This document shows, piece by piece, positions 63,219-64,000 of a DNA stretch of 64,000 nucleotides. The DNA is from Cardiocondyla obscurior (Eukaryota; Arthropoda; Insecta; Hymenoptera; Formicidae). A program made the translations under genes and the position numbers. Within the stretch, counting starts at the first letter, position 1. Each line of letters starts with the position of its first letter. The notes beneath the pieces are model-generated. The model saw only the letters and a program-made list of their open reading frames with translations. It had not been told where the DNA came from and did not search any database. The stretch is from contig NC_091877.1 in assembly GCF_019399895.1 (NCBI RefSeq), positions 3,286,001 through 3,350,000 of the forward strand, written 5' to 3'.

Positions 63219-64000
63219 CTGTTGATACGATGTTTGCCACAAATTATCTAAATATTAATAATGATGTATAATTCGATTACGAGAACAACTACACCTCTAA
63301 TTTAAATTTTTCATATCTAGCGTACAAATAGTTGCCATTTCTTGTGTACATAATTAAATAACGTACGTATATTTTACAGAGTAATTTAAACAATAACATT
63401 TAAAAAACTCAAGTTAAACTATAATTTTTTTTTTAAACTCTCTGTTAAATCGATTACTTACGTGTCATGCGATACAAATTTCATCTATCATTGCGAAATT
63501 GAGAATGTATAAGGCGATTGGACAAGAGCAAGCTATATTAATACAATCAATAGATTCTAAATATAATTAGAAAAGAATCTAGACTTTGCAGCGCTTTCAT
63601 AAAGAAGCGAGCGAAATCGTTTACATCCTGAAACTCGCGTCAAACGGTCATTTAATATAGATAATGAAATTTAAACCAGTGGGTAGTGAACGTGTGCGAT
63701 AGAAAAGGAGAGATATGGTAACATCAGAACAGATTGTTCGCAACGTGTCTGGCCGCGTGTCAAAACAGACGTACGTTTGACACATGACAGCGGGGCAGAT
63801 GTCACGCAAAATCTCCTTCTTTTCTCTTCTCCCCTTTCGCGCTCCTAATCGTTCGGCTTTTATTTTCGCGACAAGAAAAAAAAAAAACCTGCCGACCTCG
63901 TCCAGCTCTAATCACGGATAGGTGGATAGGTGGTACCGCGTCGAAGAGAGACAAGATCTGACAGCACCTAGATCTCCGTGCCAGCCGGAGATACGATCCG
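63219..64000. other. Intron or 5' region of auxilin/GAK
   Basis: AT-rich up to about 63650, then more CpG-rich to the window end with a C/T-rich stretch near 63807-63840. I looked on the minus strand for the missing first coding exon (the stretch before GGWALVF) and did not find it, so it should lie beyond the window. Confidence 0.4.

Noticed and set aside
1..64000. CRISPR arrays, prokaryotic operons, viral integrations or intact transposase/reverse transcriptase genes
   Set aside because: No direct-repeat/spacer pattern, no Shine-Dalgarno-linked ORF series and no recognisable integrase, transposase or RT motifs were seen.

Overview
This is a window of an insect nuclear genome, most likely a hymenopteran and plausibly an ant. 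Genes are split by short GT-AG introns, the proteins are typical insect orthologues, and T- and A-homopolymers and microsatellites are frequent. CpG-rich intergenic DNA alternates with visibly CpG-poor housekeeping gene bodies, a pattern known from Hymenoptera with germline gene-body methylation. There is no sign of prokaryotic or viral sequence. All coordinates were built by hand from ORFs, splice consensus and reading-frame phase; exon sums were checked for frame.

Layout. (1) 1-15731, minus strand: a single-pass membrane protein that I cannot name. Two coding exons are joined by a ~14.8 kb intron, and the gene continues off the left edge. (2) 16857-19522, plus: CCT4, the delta subunit of the TRiC/CCT chaperonin, head-to-head with gene 1 across a CpG-rich ~1.1 kb. 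(3) 21241-23807, minus: a polypeptide GalNAc-transferase (Pgant7-like). (4) ~24.7-25.13 kb, plus: splice signals of an unidentified transcript. (5) 25261-27765, minus: mitochondrial SCOT (OXCT1), ketone-body use. (6) 29060-31280, minus: GIPC/kermit PDZ adaptor. (7) 31.3-36.1 kb: gene-poor. (8) 36103-37286, minus: glucoside xylosyltransferase (shams/GXYLT). (9) 37861-38823, minus: a small gene resembling part of a TOG domain, possibly degenerate. (10) 39656-42533, minus: Keap1. (11) 42.9-51.3 kb: CpG-rich, gene-poor, with microsatellites. (12) 51323-56669, minus: Nmdar2, an NMDA receptor GluN2-type subunit with an unusual pore loop and no ESDV tail. (13) 58938-63218, minus: auxilin/GAK, missing its first coding exon.

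The genes do not form a pathway; they look like an ordinary cluster of conserved insect genes. Shared themes are protein folding and secretory glycosylation (CCT4, Pgant7, GXYLT), vesicle traffic (GIPC, auxilin/GAK), stress sensing (Keap1), metabolism (SCOT) and synaptic signalling (Nmdar2). I found no previously undescribed multi-gene system. The points most worth following up are the unnamed membrane protein, the TOG-like gene, the spliced leader at 25 kb, the Nmdar2 pore and tail, and a small transposon-like remnant at 15.2 kb.
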